Of a stretch of 64,000 nucleotides of DNA, positions 11,281 through 22,920 are shown piece after piece. A program made the position numbers and the translations under genes. The stretch is from Escallonia rubra (taxonomy: Eukaryota > Streptophyta > Magnoliopsida > Escalloniales > Escalloniaceae), in assembly GCA_033065855.1 (NCBI GenBank), contig JAVXUO010002995.1, forward strand, positions 211,887 through 275,886. Reading direction: 5' to 3'. Position 1 is the stretch's first letter. Each line of letters starts with the position of its first letter. The notes beneath the pieces were generated by a model. The model was not told where the DNA came from. It did no database searches and saw only the letters and a list, made by a program, of their open reading frames with translations.

Positions 11281-12168
11281 TCGAGGTAACCTAAATCTCG
11301 GTCCATATTTTTTACAAGCCTAATTCAATTCAGCTTCTTCTAGTTGATTGCTTTTAGAACTCTTTTTGACCGACTCCTCTAGTTGCTTTAGGATTCTAAG
11401 CGAGACAGAAGTCCAATCCTAATCGAATTCTAATTGTAGCAAAATTCTATTCCTATCAGAACAATAATCCTCACAGACTTCTTCTAGTGGTAGGCTTGGA
11501 GATTGTTCTTCTGATCTTTACCACAGACAGGAACTTGATTGTGGTGAAGGGTTTAATCTAGTCTATTCTATCACTATTCTAAACTACTCCACTACAAGAT
11601 AAGCGTAGGGATTTATAACTCTTGATTTGGTCGGCTTGGAACACTTGTCGGTTGCCTCACCTCAGGATTCTCCACAATGCGGTGACTATGCACTAAACTC
11701 GAAGTTGGCTAAGAAATCTGAACCTCTTGGTTTATTCTCCTAAATTTTCTTGCTAGTCTAAGCTCTCAAACAATATCCACATCCTTTCTGAGGGAATTTC
11801 TCTCCAGCTAACTGTGCCTTTTGAGGTAGCCAGAGGGCCTTTTTATAGAGGTCTGAGGCAGCAGAAATGCAAAAGTAAACTATTCGTTCGTGCTTTTCAC
11901 CTGTACGAGATAAGACTAAAATAAGTTTAAAAGTCTAAGCTGACCTTACTGGCCAGTTCGTCGAAGTCCACTGGTCACCTGCTGCTTCCTTTGAGAACCG
12001 GCCAGAAACCACATGCGATTAATCTAAATCCGGGACAGACAATTAAATCTAGTCCAAACCAAGTACTAGACCTCCTACCTTATCTAGACTTTGACCTGGG
12101 CTTAGCCCAAACTAACTGGATTGGACCACCTAAACTGGGCGAACTGGACTGGTGTTGACTAATTAAAC
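11281..12168 (-). mobile_element. LTR-like repeat, copy A
   Basis: Its reverse complement matches 60275-60754 plus 62230-62557 over most of its length. Shared blocks include AGAAACCAAGAGGTTCAGAT-type sequence, CACCGCATTGTGGAGAAT and AGAACAATCTCCAAGCCTAC. Minus-strand reading gives a TATA-like CTATAAAAAGG. Copy B is followed by a leader with Tat/Ogre-like wording, so both are interpreted as LTRs of one Ty3/gypsy family. This copy looks solo and interrupts the LINE. Confidence 0.6.
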
Positions 12169-12171
12169 TAA

Positions 12172-12350
12172 GGGTGTGTTTGATAACGCCATTCAGTACT
12201 TAAAACTGAAAATTTTCAGTGATTTCAAATTAAATGCGTTTGGTAACGCATTTTTTTACCACTTAAAATAATAAGTGATAGATTAATTGAAGGCCAATAG
12301 TTTAAGTCACCCATATTGACTTATGACTTATCATTGAACACGGTCAATGA
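12172..12350 (+). mobile_element. Tourist-like (PIF/Harbinger) MITE or element end
   Basis: It starts GGGTGTGTTTGATAACG directly after a TAA and matches the 169-bp MITE at 60099-60267 in reverse complement. The right terminus is degenerate. It could instead be the left end of a larger Harbinger element that includes the Myb/SANT gene at 16079, with the hAT at 12443 inserted in it. Confidence 0.5.
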
Positions 12351-12442
12351 TTTGGGATTAAAACATTTTGCCAATAAAAGACAGATTTGCCCCAGCTGCC
12401 TCCACTTTTTCTCCGTCGTCTTCACCTGCTCGCTGTCGTGCC

Positions 12443-14388
12443 CAGTGGCGGAACTAGGACTTTACTTCAGGGGTGCAAAAAAGATATCAAAGTCACCCAA
12501 AAAAAAAAAATTCAAACCTAAAAGGTGAACCAAAAAAAAAATCTTTCCCACCAAAGAAAGTGCAGAACGGTTCAAAATAATGCCACCAGTAATTTTGGCA
12601 TGGGAGCTTAAAGACTGAAGGTAGAACAGGACACCAGCAACCTGAATTTTGCTTCTCGTTTGTTGAATGTCGAACCGATTGTCCTACGGTGACTCCTCCT
12701 CTAGAGTTATATTGCGCATATGAAATTCGAAAATACAACAATGTGGTGCATATGCAAATTGAGACACCAGCACACACATAAACCAGCTCACAAGCTGAAT
12801 TCACTAAAAAAAACCATGCCATAGAAATATTAAGGGAGAAAAGAGCAAGGCAATACGATATGATTTACCATTAACTGCATGCTACGCTAAGGACCTCAAC
12901 TAACACAAACACAATCATCTAGTTCAGTTACCTAAGAATGTGGGAGTCATCTTTACTGCAATTATATACTCTGCACACACTGTAATACTGCAATTATATA
13001 CTCTGCACATACTGTAAATAGAGAGAATTTTATTAGTGACTTTAATATTGGACTTGGTGTTAGCTTCATTTTAGTTTATGCATTGATCAGAGGAAGCACC
13101 TAGGCAAAACTGCAAATTGCTTTCAAAAAATTTTGCCTCAAAATTTTGTATCCTATCTTTGCAAACTTGACACTTCGAGTAAGATCATTGTTCCATAGAT
13201 ATCAAACTACATCAGCTTTCAACTATGAAATCATTATCGTTATCTCCTTCGAGAGATAATTCATTCCTTTCCTTGTATCCATCTTTGCTCAAGAAGTCCT
13301 TATCGTTATCTCCATCCACTTTCAGGTAAGCTCCATACAAGAGATATTTAACACAGTACCCTTTGTCAAACATCTCTAGTACTGATAACTAATAAAACAG
13401 GTACCATGGAACCTTGAACGTGTAATCGTACTTTGTTAAAATTGCAAGTAGCAACAACTTATGGATACCTTGAACGTTAAAGAGAGTCAAACTGTCAAAG
13501 CAATATTTTTTAATAAACATCAGGTAGGGCAATTTCCAATGATGAATCACCCTTCAGACACAGATAACATAAGTAGGCCTTTAAATGGAGAATATCATAG
13601 AGGTGTGGTCAACATTTTCCGTCACAACGATGCGAAACACAGTTATCCAGATTGACTGACAGCCTGGGGCCTGATATTGACACATCACATATCACTACAA
13701 CACATTAACTAGCCCCCCAAAATCCAAAACAGGAAGAGGAAGTACACAGTTGTTCTACAAGCACCAACTGACACGACATGATTTTTCAAATTCAGATTTA
13801 GACAGCAATGCCACAACATGATTTTTCTAATTCAGAACTTCTGCAGTCAAGGAATAGAGACCCAGATGTGATCTTTACATTAAAATTAGAATTGGAGTTA
13901 GAATTGTTACCTCCTTTTGTGGAGTGGCATAATTAGATTGAATGGGAGATCAGAAGTTGCACTGTTGCAGACAGAGGAAAGGAGAGAAACCAAAAAGATA
14001 GTAGAAATGGTCACGGGCACCTCGCCTCGCCGTTGTCACTCGCTGGTCAGTCCGCCGGTCAGTCCGCCGGTCAATGCTTCTTCTAATCAGTTGACAGTTC
14101 CAGATCTAAAGAGTGAAGACGACCACTCGTGTCAGATCAGAGCTGATCTCCACTCGCTGTCGGCCGTCGCCAGTCGCCGGTGAGTGGCTGTCTGCGGTTT
14201 GCCGGTCTGGGAGAGTGGGAGTGGGTGAGAGACTTAGGCGGTGTAGGGCAAGTCGCGGAGAGTGAGTGAGTGTGAGAGAGAGAGAGAGAGAGAGAGAGTA
14301 GATGAGGTGAAATGAAAAAAAAATTATTGTGTTCAGAAGTTGAGGGGGTACATCAGCCCCCCCTCGTTCCAACGTAGCTCCGCCACTG
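12443..14388. mobile_element. Non-autonomous hAT element, 1946 bp
   Basis: The ends are CAGTGGCGGAACTAGG and (reverse complement) CAGTGGCGGAGCTACG. They are flanked by a perfect 8-bp target duplication GTCGTGCC (12435-12442 and 14389-14396). Terminal repeat style and 8-bp TSD place it in the hAT superfamily. No transposase is encoded. It carries a (GA)n microsatellite at 14274-14298 and short imperfect repeats. The perfect TSD indicates a fairly recent insertion. Confidence 0.9.
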
Positions 14389-14396
14389 GTCGTGCC

Positions 14397-16078
14397 GCTG
14401 CCGCTTCTTCTTCTTCCTTGTTGATTTACTGCATCTTCTTCTCTTTTCACAGTACTACATGTGCGTGATTTCATGGTGTTTCATTACATGGGTGTCGCTT
14501 GATCGGTGAACGTAATTAGGGCTTTTTTTCCCAATTCTGTATTTTCTGATATTGGATCGATTTTCCTGCCTCTTGATGTTGGATTGATTTTCTAATATTG
14601 TTTGGGCCGGTCTCATGTGTCCTTCTTATTCTGATTTGTATGCATCTTCATGTGATTTGTATGCATCTTGAAGTTAAATGCCTCACAGAAGGGCCTGATG
14701 CCTATATAACTTCTCCTGTCAACTGTCAAATAATTTGATGCCCCAATTCTGCTGTTGCATTTTCCTTCTATCTATGAGTGCACTGCACCACACAAAAGAC
14801 AATTGTAAGTAATTTGCATTACAGGTAGCAGTGGAGAGGTATAAATAGCTGGGTGAAGGGTGGAAACTGTAAAATATAGCACCAGTTCTTAGTGATTCTG
14901 TACTTTTTGGAGGAAATAGTGAAAAGGGGGGTGGAAGAAAATTTTTGGATTTTGTTTTAGGTTCTCCCAATGTTTTAGTTGAAAGGAATATTAGACACAA
15001 TACTTGGAAAGCACATGTTTGTGGATTCTTGATTATGGAGTGCTGTGAGATGATATGTTTGTAGGTTCTTGATTAGTAGAATTACGCGATGAAGTCAACA
15101 AAAATTTGTCATATACTCTATTGCTAAGACTTTGTGGCTTGACAAGTGTACATGGGGTTTACTGTTTGCAGTTTCCGGTATGTGAGGATTTTTTGAAAGT
15201 TTATTGATGCAAGTATGTGTGGAGTTCCGTAGGAATGCTGTTGGGTAGTCCCATGTTGGAATCATGGTGTTAGATTGTGCATTTTTAAAATTGGTTACCC
15301 TTTACATTTCTGGCAATGAATCTATAATAGGCCAAGTGAAAAACAAAGATCTATAGTCTGATTCAAATGTCTCCGGTCACCCTCATGCGCAGTTGTCCTT
15401 ATTGGCTCTTCAATGTCTTCACCCATCCTGAAGTTATTTGCAAACACTACCAGGGTAGTTGCCTCTCCAATATCCATGATGTTAGACATCAGGTTGGTCC
15501 TTTAATGTAATAAACCCACTAAAAATCTTAACAGAGACCTAGCCAACTTGCGAACTATGAGAACATATATAGTAGCTTTGCCATTCTCTGCTCACCAAGA
15601 AACCCTCCAAGAAGCCACCAGCTACTGGCACTTATTAGCTTTGCCATTTTCACTCGGTACAACTACCAAGTGAAAATTTTCACTCGGTAGTTGTGCTTGT
15701 ATGCTGCAACCAATTGTGTAATTAGTTAAGTGGCACTCTGGAATATCTGCTGTAGTGGATAGACCTAGCCTAAAGGCTAGGTGTTACCTAGGCTCTTCAT
15801 TTATGGGTACACTTTGAAATTCATGAAAGTAACTTCCTATTTCAGTTTTGTGAATCCTAATATTTTCAGTTTAATACTATAAACTAGTGGGATTGGTTAA
15901 GGAAAGCTGGATGGTTGATGAAAGAGACTGGACATCATGTTTATTGTATGATAAGTGTATAAAAACAGCGGTATCATTTTTTGATTATTTTTTTCCCTTT
16001 GAAAAATGTATGAGCAATATTTCTTGTAAACCATACTACCACTGCTATTACTACTAATGCTATAATACTTGTATAGGA
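14397..16078. other. Non-coding stretch upstream of the Myb/SANT gene
   Basis: No gene was identified. It continues the T/C-rich leader-like sequence cut by the hAT, so it may be 5' UTR or intron of the 16079 gene; TGTATAG just before the ATG would fit a splice acceptor. A minus-strand open stretch near 15350-15495 (MSNIMDIGEATTLVVF...) was not recognised. Confidence 0.4.
15659..15694. repeat. 18-bp near-perfect palindrome
   Basis: ACAACTACCAAGTGAAAA is followed directly by TTTTCACTCGGTAGTTGT, its reverse complement with one mismatch. There is no loop. It may be a small TIR relic. Confidence 0.8.
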
Positions 16079-16985
16079 ATGGCTTCTGGTGACAGTTCTA
16101 GAGCAAACTGGAAGGATCCAGAACTATATAAAATTTTCATGGATGCATGCCTTGTAGAAGTAACGGAAGGTGGAAAATCTGGAGGTAGTTTGAAGAAGGC
16201 GTCATGGGATACTCTAATTAAGAAAATGAAGGAGAAAAAAGGAATTGTCCTTAATAAAAAACAACTAAAAAACCAGTGGAATTATTTGAAACAAAAATAT
16301 GGTGTATGGTCCAAACTAATTGAAAAGACCGGAAATGGTTACGATCCCATGACAAACACCGTGAATTGGAGCCCAAATGAATGGGAAGACTACATAAAGG
16401 TACAATTTCGTTAATCCTAAAATATATTTATAGAAATATGAAAAATTATCTGTGTAACTAAGTTTTAAACACATTGTACGACAGGCAAATCTAGATGCAA
16501 AACAATTTCGATATGCTGGACTGCAGTATGCAAATGAGATGAAAGCATTATTTGACAGTATTGGAACAACTGGGAAGGAAGCTTGGGGTCCATCAAAGGA
16601 TGGGTTGTCTATCAGTGGTGGGTCATCTTCTCAAATACTTGTAGACGACGACTCTGATGTGCCTCCTACACTTGATTTGCCAACGGATGTACCGAAATCA
16701 AAAGTCAAAGGCCATAAGAAGGACAAATCTGATAAGCTTGATGACCAATTAGTTGCGGTTCTAAAAACTTCGGAGAAATCAGACGGGCCAGGCATGGAGG
16801 AGTGCAACCGTATTTTAAATGAGATGCAAACGTTACAAATGACTGACCACTTATACATCGTTGCATGTAGCATTTTTTGTGAAAGTAAAGCATACAGAGA
16901 ACAGTGGATGGTCCTCAGTCAAACACCAGAAGAAGTTAGAAAAAATTGGATACAAATGAATGGAAAAAAGTTAGGACTTTTCTGA
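16079..16985 (+). CDS. Myb/SANT-like DNA-binding protein (PIF/Harbinger ORF1 type), two exons
   Basis: Join 16079-16399 and 16485-16985 gives 273 aa. The donor AAG/GTACAA and acceptor GACAG/GCA keep the frame. Residues about 8-107 form a Myb/SANT-like trihelix domain: WKDPELYKIFMDACL, a basic middle (KKMKEKKG), LKNQWNYLKQKYGVWSKL, then NGYDPMTNTVNW and EWEDYIK. This matches the Myb_DNA-bind_3 family. A linker carries a basic patch (KVKGHKKDKSDK). The helical C-terminus includes SIFCESKAYREQWM. In PIF/Harbinger elements this protein binds the transposon ends and helps import the nuclease; host relatives are also known. The second copy's C-terminus (minus strand, 56933-57260) and the transposase stub just downstream support transposon origin. 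The frame is intact. Confidence 0.8.
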
Positions 16986-17276
16986 AGTGTCCTTGGTTAG
17001 TTTAGTGTTTCGATTAGGAACGCGTTCATAGAATGATTTTTGGACTAGTAGGAAGGTTCCAAACTATCTTTTTTTTTTGTTTTTTTGTTTCCTTTTCAGA
17101 GTGTGATTCTTGACATTTATATGTCTTTTAGTCATTACAATGACCATTTTCTTTACGATGTTTGATAATGTTGCTTTATGATGTGTGAGCGTTATAGTCA
17201 TGTTTGTCTTTTACTGTGCTAATTATCCATTATACATCATGGTCTGCTTGTATTGTCCGTAAACACATAGAACAGA

Positions 17277-17480
17277 ATGGTAACTACGAATCAAAAGGAT
17301 GCCCTAAGAGTTGTTGCAACCATTTTCATACTGAAAATTTTGAAACAAAGACGTTTTAAGAAAGGCTAGATACAAATTCTTGGCTTAGTGGAGCTGGATA
17401 CTTGGACGAGATAATAAATAGAAATCATGTTCATGCTCAAGAGATTGTGCGACTGCCCAAACAAATGTTTGGAAGCTAAA
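17277..17480 (+). pseudogene. PIF/Harbinger transposase N-terminal stub
   Basis: This stub starts ATGGTAACTACGAATCAAAA and, after a stop and a frame change, reads LSGAGYLDEIINRNHVHAQE. It is collinear with the start of the transposase relic at 56701-55365, which reads SLRGAGYLDELMNGNPAHSQ. The catalytic DDE part is missing, because homology stops near 17480. This copy therefore cannot supply nuclease for ORF1. Confidence 0.75.
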
Positions 17481-17503
17481 CTTTTTTCTAATTATTTATG
17501 CAG

Positions 17504-17629
17504 ATAAGCAAAAGACTTGATTTTGTGAGTAAAGGAATGGCAAATAAAGCTCAGAAGAAGGTAGCCAAAGCAAATGATGATGGGGCAAGCCCAAGTCAAG
17601 GAATAGAAGCAAATGCAGAGGGGACCGGC
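17504..17629 (+). CDS. Candidate host exon, unrecognised protein
   Basis: 126 bp (42 open codons) are bounded by a strong acceptor (TTATTTATGCAG) and a consensus donor (GGC/GTAAGT). The peptide starts ISKRLDFVSKGMANKAQKKV and is lysine-rich, then acidic. No family was recognised. A phase-0 partner exon may be 22411-22476. A degraded duplicate of the exon edge lies near 17697-17790. It could be part of a host gene whose intron has filled with transposons, or a captured fragment. Confidence 0.35.
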
Positions 17630-17815
17630 GTAAGTTTTAGAGGCTTGTCGCAGATAGTACAACTTATATTATAAAACACCTTGTATAAGGTACGCGTGGA
17701 AGCTAATTCTTTTCTAATTCTTTATGGAGGTAAGATAAGGACCTGATTCAATAAGGATCGACATGGAAAAAAAAACTCAAAAGAAGAATGTAAGATAGTT
17801 CAATTGTTACTATAG

Positions 17816-18598
17816 TTCCCAGACAGGCAAACTGCAACCGCCGACACCCACTCACCTGCGATGGGCGACGACGACATGCCGACAGGGGAGGGGCTCCTAG
17901 AGGGTACTCTCTTTGGAGAGCTCAACTCAGATCTAGAACGACAGCCGACTAGCCGAGTGGAGGCACCGACTGTCGAAGTAGTGTTCTTCATATCTGGTAT
18001 GTCTGTCCATTGCTCGAGATTTTGACACCTTCACCACCAACACTACTGGCCTTCGCCCCCACGTACCTATTCCTATGTTCCGATCCCACCGCAAAAAATC
18101 TACGTACCACTTATCCACCACCGCCATACCACTGGTAACGCTGCCTATGATACCCATCGCCCCACCACTAAGATCCATCTCAACCAATCCTACACCATTA
18201 TCCTTGCATTGTCACAATTACGAATCTCAGAAGTAAATTGAGTTTAAGTTTATTTGAATTGGTCGACTAGTTTGATTGGGTTCCGTTTTGCCGATTTACA
18301 GTGGAATGATGGCTTGGTGAGAGCTTTGGATGTAATAGGTTTTCTAGAAATTAAGGGTCGGAAGTATAAATTTGGTGGAGAGAGAATACATGTTTAGAGG
18401 GTTTGGTACAAGTATCTATAATGTATAAGGAGTTTATTGCTATTTTTATAATACAGGGAAAAGTGCACTCATTTTTTTTTTTTTTTTTATTATCAAAAAG
18501 TGCTCTCATTTTCTGTGTATAATACTTATAAAAAAAAATTAGCGACTTCGGTATACATTTTTTGCACCCCCTAGATTGAAATCTTAGTTGTGCCACTA
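17816..18598 (-). mobile_element. hAT relic related to the 12443 element
   Basis: The right side, reverse-complemented, reads TAGTGGCACAACTAAGATTT and then GGGGGTGCAAAAAATG, like the 12443 terminus. The left side (CCCAGACAGGCAAACTGCAA...) matches the reverse complement of 14106-14215. The second terminus is missing, so the copy is truncated. Confidence 0.6.
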
Positions 18599-19486
18599 GA
18601 TGCAGATGACGGGATGGCCAATCGTAAATGACTTAGTGCGTGCCAAGCAGCTGCAGTTATTTCTTCAACAGGGAACTTTAACACGGTAGCTAAAATGCTA
18701 TTTGGAGGGAGTGGTGGAATAAAATTACCTTCATATGTGAGTGGAAGGTAACAGTTTGTTTATGTTTAATGACCATCCTTTTTTCTTTTTGTTTTTCCTT
18801 TTTGTGCAGCTTTAAAGGCATAAGACACATAGCTGAGACATAAACTCAGTAATCTGGTAAAGCTTTGGTGCAATAACACAGGCACCAAAACAGAGGCCAA
18901 CTGAATTCATAGGGTGGAGTACAACTTTTGGTGGGAGGATTAAGGATAGTTCTTTGCCTGGAGGAAATGGTAACCGATGAAGAAGAAGGGTGGTGAGCTA
19001 GAATAAAAAAAACAAACTTGAATAAGGTAGGTTGGAAGTGAACAAGGTGTACCACTGAAGCCCAAGTTATAAGGTAGGTTATAAGTGACTGGTATGAATA
19101 ATTGCAATTTGCTATGATCCATAATATGGGAACTTTTGGATAGTCTCTATAAATCTGTGTACTTGATACCACATTGCAGCTACTGATTTATTATATGGCA
19201 ACTTTTGTTTAGTGTCTATAAATCCATACTATTTACTACATTTGCACCTATTGACTTAGATACCACTAGCAACATTTTTGCTAGTGGTATACTTTAAAAT
19301 TGGTGTTTCAAAATTTAGTGAAGGAAAATTTTAAAGTGGCGTTTCATTACAAACACTTGATTCGTTACAAAAAAATCCCTAATGTATAGTTTATGCCATC
19401 CTGCCAACCCTAAACCAAAAGTATACCCGTAAAGTATTACACAAGAACTGATTTTTTGCAAACTCGTGCTATCAATACATGATGAT
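18599..19486. other. Unassigned non-coding stretch with a hairpin
   Basis: No gene was seen. It contains a perfect hairpin at 19260-19290. Confidence 0.4.
19260..19290. repeat. Perfect 13-bp hairpin
   Basis: ATACCACTAGCAA and TTGCTAGTGGTAT pair exactly around a 5-base loop. The role is unknown. Confidence 0.85.
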
Positions 19487-20870
19487 CAGCAGCGGAGCCA
19501 GAAACTTAGTTTTAAGTGGGCACCTAATAGCCAAAAAAAATTTTGCTTAAAATATCATCGTCAATGAGTTAAACCTAACAAACTGATGAATGTGGGCCAA
19601 AGAAGCAATAAACAAGAACTCCAATTCGAAAATTCGAACTTAAAAGTTCGTCAGGTGGGCAGTACATTCAACTTGTTCATGAAAACTCCAAATTCTCAAA
19701 CCCTAATTGCCAAATTCAATGCTAAATTCTCCTAAATGCCAAATTCTCACTTCCTACTGTGTGGAGGCAGTGGGGCAATATCCAGTAATTAGTGCAAGGA
19801 TGATGACTTTATATTTGGGGGAAAAGGCTAGGGTTCTTCATGATTTTTAGGCTAAAAGGATTGTCGTGGAGAAATTAGGTAAGACACTGATAATTTGGGA
19901 AAGAAAATCTGAGGAGAGCGTCACTGCTAAACACCATGATGAATCGACAAAGCTAGAGGAATTGATGAATCGATAATTCGAGCAATAGACCACGACTTCA
20001 ACCATTCAACCATTCTAGTGTGGCTGAATATACCGTCTAATTGACTAAGCTGGTCGGCAGAGGTGGACCTACCGGCAGAGTGAGTGAGTCGTGGCGTTGA
20101 GGGCGTGAGGCCGATGAGAGGACTGTGGAGACGGTACTGTGCTCCGTGCTTTTCTCTATTATGTGGCTTTTAGACTTGGGAAACAGGGGGACTTTGAAAA
20201 CAATAGAGTGTGAAGAGAATTTTTTGTGTTAACTTTAAGCGCATACCTTTTTTATTTATTTATTTGTGTAAGTTTAGCATTTTTAATGGCTAAAAAGACA
20301 TTTTTTTTTTAACTATTTTTTGAATTTTCAGATAGCTTAACATATAAAGGGACTAAAAATATATCTCTTTTAAGCATTTTTAAAAATTTTAGGTCACTTT
20401 TCTCATTTAGGATAAAATATACTCCCTCCGTCCCTTTTTAAGTGAACCATTTTTTTTTACACGTATATTAAGGATTTAGGTTATATATTGTGTGTCTTTC
20501 CCATTTTACCCTTTAGAGAGGGGGGAAGAAAGTGGGCCATGAGAGAAAAAATTGGTTAGTAGAGTGTTAAATGTGGAGAGAGAAATAGTATAAAGTAGTG
20601 TAAAGTGGTGGGAAAGGAAAGAAAAAATGAGTTGGTAGAGAATTAATTGTGGTGAGAGAAATAGAATAAAAAAATATGTAAAAAGGGTAAATATGTAAAA
20701 ATACCTCCAGAATATTTCCTAATTTGGAAGTGATCACTTTTTGTGGGACGGCCCAAAAAGGAAATTTGATCACTTTTTAAGGGACGGAGGGAGTACCATA
20801 TAGAATAGAAAATTCACCGAGAAGCAGGTGAGCACCGGCCCACCTGTGACCCCCATTCCCTCCGCCCCTG
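19487..20870. mobile_element. Non-autonomous hAT element, 1384 bp
   Basis: It begins CAGCAGCGGAGCCAG and ends, reverse-complemented, CAGGGGCGGAGGG. The flanks are a perfect 8-bp duplication ATGATGAT (19479-19486 and 20871-20878). No coding capacity was seen. A Stowaway-like MITE is nested at 20422-20793. Confidence 0.8.
20422..20793. mobile_element. Stowaway-like (Tc1/mariner) MITE, 372 bp
   Basis: The inverted ends are CTCCCTCCGTCCCTTTTTAA and its near-complement, flanked by TA on both sides. This is the classic Stowaway terminus. It is nested in the hAT at 19487-20870 and is therefore younger. Confidence 0.9.
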
Positions 20871-21607
20871 ATGATGATCATCAACAACTTCAGAATGATC
20901 AAGCCCCGCAGCTCTTATACACCTCCTCCTAAGGGCAAGGATGAGTACGTCAGCCAAGAAACCTCCTCCGAGGTTGGCCACAGTCCACAACGTCCTCAAC
21001 GCTGGAATCTATGAGTTGCAGTTCATTTCCATTGGAATTGTCCGAATGCCTTTCAACTTCATATCCATTCTCCATTTTCATTCGTCTACAAGCCACGCGA
21101 GAGAGAGGGTCGGATGGAACTTTCCCTCCGGTTTGCATCGTAGGCGTCCATGTGGCGTCCAAGTCATCAATTGATGCCATGATTTTCCAGCTTTGCCCTC
21201 CCGTTTAGGTGCATGTCATCATTTAACGAAGAGTTAATGGACGGAAGGATCAATTGGTTCATGGAATAAACTTTGAGGACTGCAGGAAAACAAATAAAAA
21301 AGGAGAGACATATAAAAAACTAGGGCCAAAGATAAAGGACAAAAATTGAATCCTTTGGATTTTGGGTTAAGGTTTTTTGAACTCAAAGTTTAGGAATTTG
21401 GAACTTTCAATTTTTGATTTGAAATTTGGTAAGATGATGATTGCCAGTGACAACTAATTTCTTGGGTTTAATTGGGTTTTTGTATTTAACCATATCAAGC
21501 AGTTTTTTTCCATTTTCATTTTTTTGACAGTGTATTAGACATTTTGGACTCCTACAAGCAGAAGTTTGAAGCTTGGTAGGAAAAATTGCTTGTTTTCAAT
21601 TACTTTA
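20871..21607. other. Unassigned non-coding stretch
   Basis: Short GC-richer open stretches exist on both strands, but none resembles a known family. Confidence 0.4.
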
Positions 21608-22030
21608 GGCTTTGTTTGACAAATTTTTTTTTAGTTCTCAGGTTCCAAAAAAAAATAAAACTAAAGAGCAGTTTAATTTTTTTTTAAAAAAAAAACAAGT
21701 GAGTGTTTGATAATCCATTTTTTATTTTTTTTTTAGAATTTTTTTTTTTTTTGGTGTTTGATAACCCAGTTTTTTTTTGTGGTGGTTTGATGTGGTGGCA
21801 GGCAATGGTCGCCGGAGGTGGCTGCCGGCGGTGGGAGGGTGGTGGTGGTCTCAAAAATAAAACCAACACTGAAAAAAAAAACTCATTTTTGGAGTTTCTA
21901 AAATAGTCTTGATTTAAAAACTGATTTTTTAAACTGAAGGGGGGAAAAAAATAAAAAAAAAAAGGTTATCAAACGCTCTTAACTTTTCCAGTTTCCAAAA
22001 GTGGAAAAAAAATTCCTATCAAACGGGGCC
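21608..22030. mobile_element. Tourist-like MITE, 423 bp
   Basis: The ends GGCTTTGTTTGACAAAT and (reverse complement) GGCCCCGTTTGATAGGAAT are flanked by TTA on both sides, the PIF/Harbinger TSD. The interior is poly(A/T)-rich and repeats TGTTTGATAA-type blocks. Confidence 0.75.
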
Positions 22031-22410
22031 TTAGAATCTTCTTCGGCCTTTGGAGCTACTAATTATTTACATTTTGTAGCAATAGTTGTTTTCTTTGTTG
22101 TGCAATTTTCTTGTATGGGGTCGTTATCCTTTTGATTTATGGAATACATGCAAGTTAACGTACGCGTGTAAAACTTAATCTAAAAACATAGTTAAAACAT
22201 GCACTTGGTGCATATCTTACCATAAAATTCGAGTAGCCTAGTACTAGTGTAACCCCTGTTTGACTTTGCAACGCTTCATCATTTATTAGATGTCTTTTAA
22301 TTGTATAAGTTTCTTGTAAGTAACTAAATCATGAAAAGGCATGAGTTTTTAGGTATTTTCAAGTCTAAAGCAATCCTCCGGCAATCAACGAAGTGCTGAT
22401 AATTTTGCAG

Positions 22411-22476
22411 GCAACCTTCTTAGAAACATTGCAAAGTACGAATGATGGTGAAGTCCCTAGTGACTTGGAGATTTGA
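22411..22476 (+). CDS. Candidate terminal exon, unrecognised protein
   Basis: After the acceptor TAATTTTGCAG, 21 codons (ATFLETLQSTNDGEVPSDLE...) run to a TGA. It is in phase with the candidate exon 17504-17629. The 4.8-kb gap between them holds a hAT relic, a hAT with a nested Stowaway, and a Tourist MITE. No family was recognised. Confidence 0.3.
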   Translation, partial: ATFLETLQSTNDGEVPSDLEI

Positions 22477-22526
22477 GGGGAAGCTGATACACATCATCTG
22501 AGGGAACACGATGCGTGGTTGCCATA

Positions 22527-22920
22527 TCAAGTTGGTTCTGTTTCCAGGAAGGCCGTTGTGTTGAGTTTTGCATAAAATTGAGCGACTTCAAGAGGTACCT
22601 TCTTGGTCACATCATTAGGCATCTCAATGTTTCCTCGCTGAACCCCTAAATTTCCTACGTTATGACCTCGACCTTTACACTCGTTTCTTCGTGACCTTGT
22701 GGTAGAGCGTGCATCGTCATCATCATCGGATTCGGCCTCAAAATTCTCTTTACCTTGACTTCTTTCCATACCGTTAGTATGTCATCGAAAAGACGATTGA
22801 AGTTCGCAAACTCTTCTTCATGCCTCTAGAGGGAGCTTTGAATAGCAAAAATTTCTTCTATTGAAGAACTTCCATCGTGGCTGCCAGAATTGTGTTTAGA
22901 GCCCATAATCTTATGGATAT
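22527..22920 (-). pseudogene. Acidic minus-strand relic, possibly retrotransposon gag
   Basis: Minus-strand frames read MGSKHNSGSHDGSSSIEEIF, then MERSQGKENFEAESDDDDDA and a basic stretch, with a stop and frame changes between. An acidic run followed by basic residues resembles gag leaders, but no retrotransposon motif was found. The assignment is tentative. Confidence 0.25.

Noticed and set aside
16631-16893. Minus-strand open frames over the Myb/SANT gene
   Set aside because: Antisense shadows of exon 2, whose plus-strand family match is clear.
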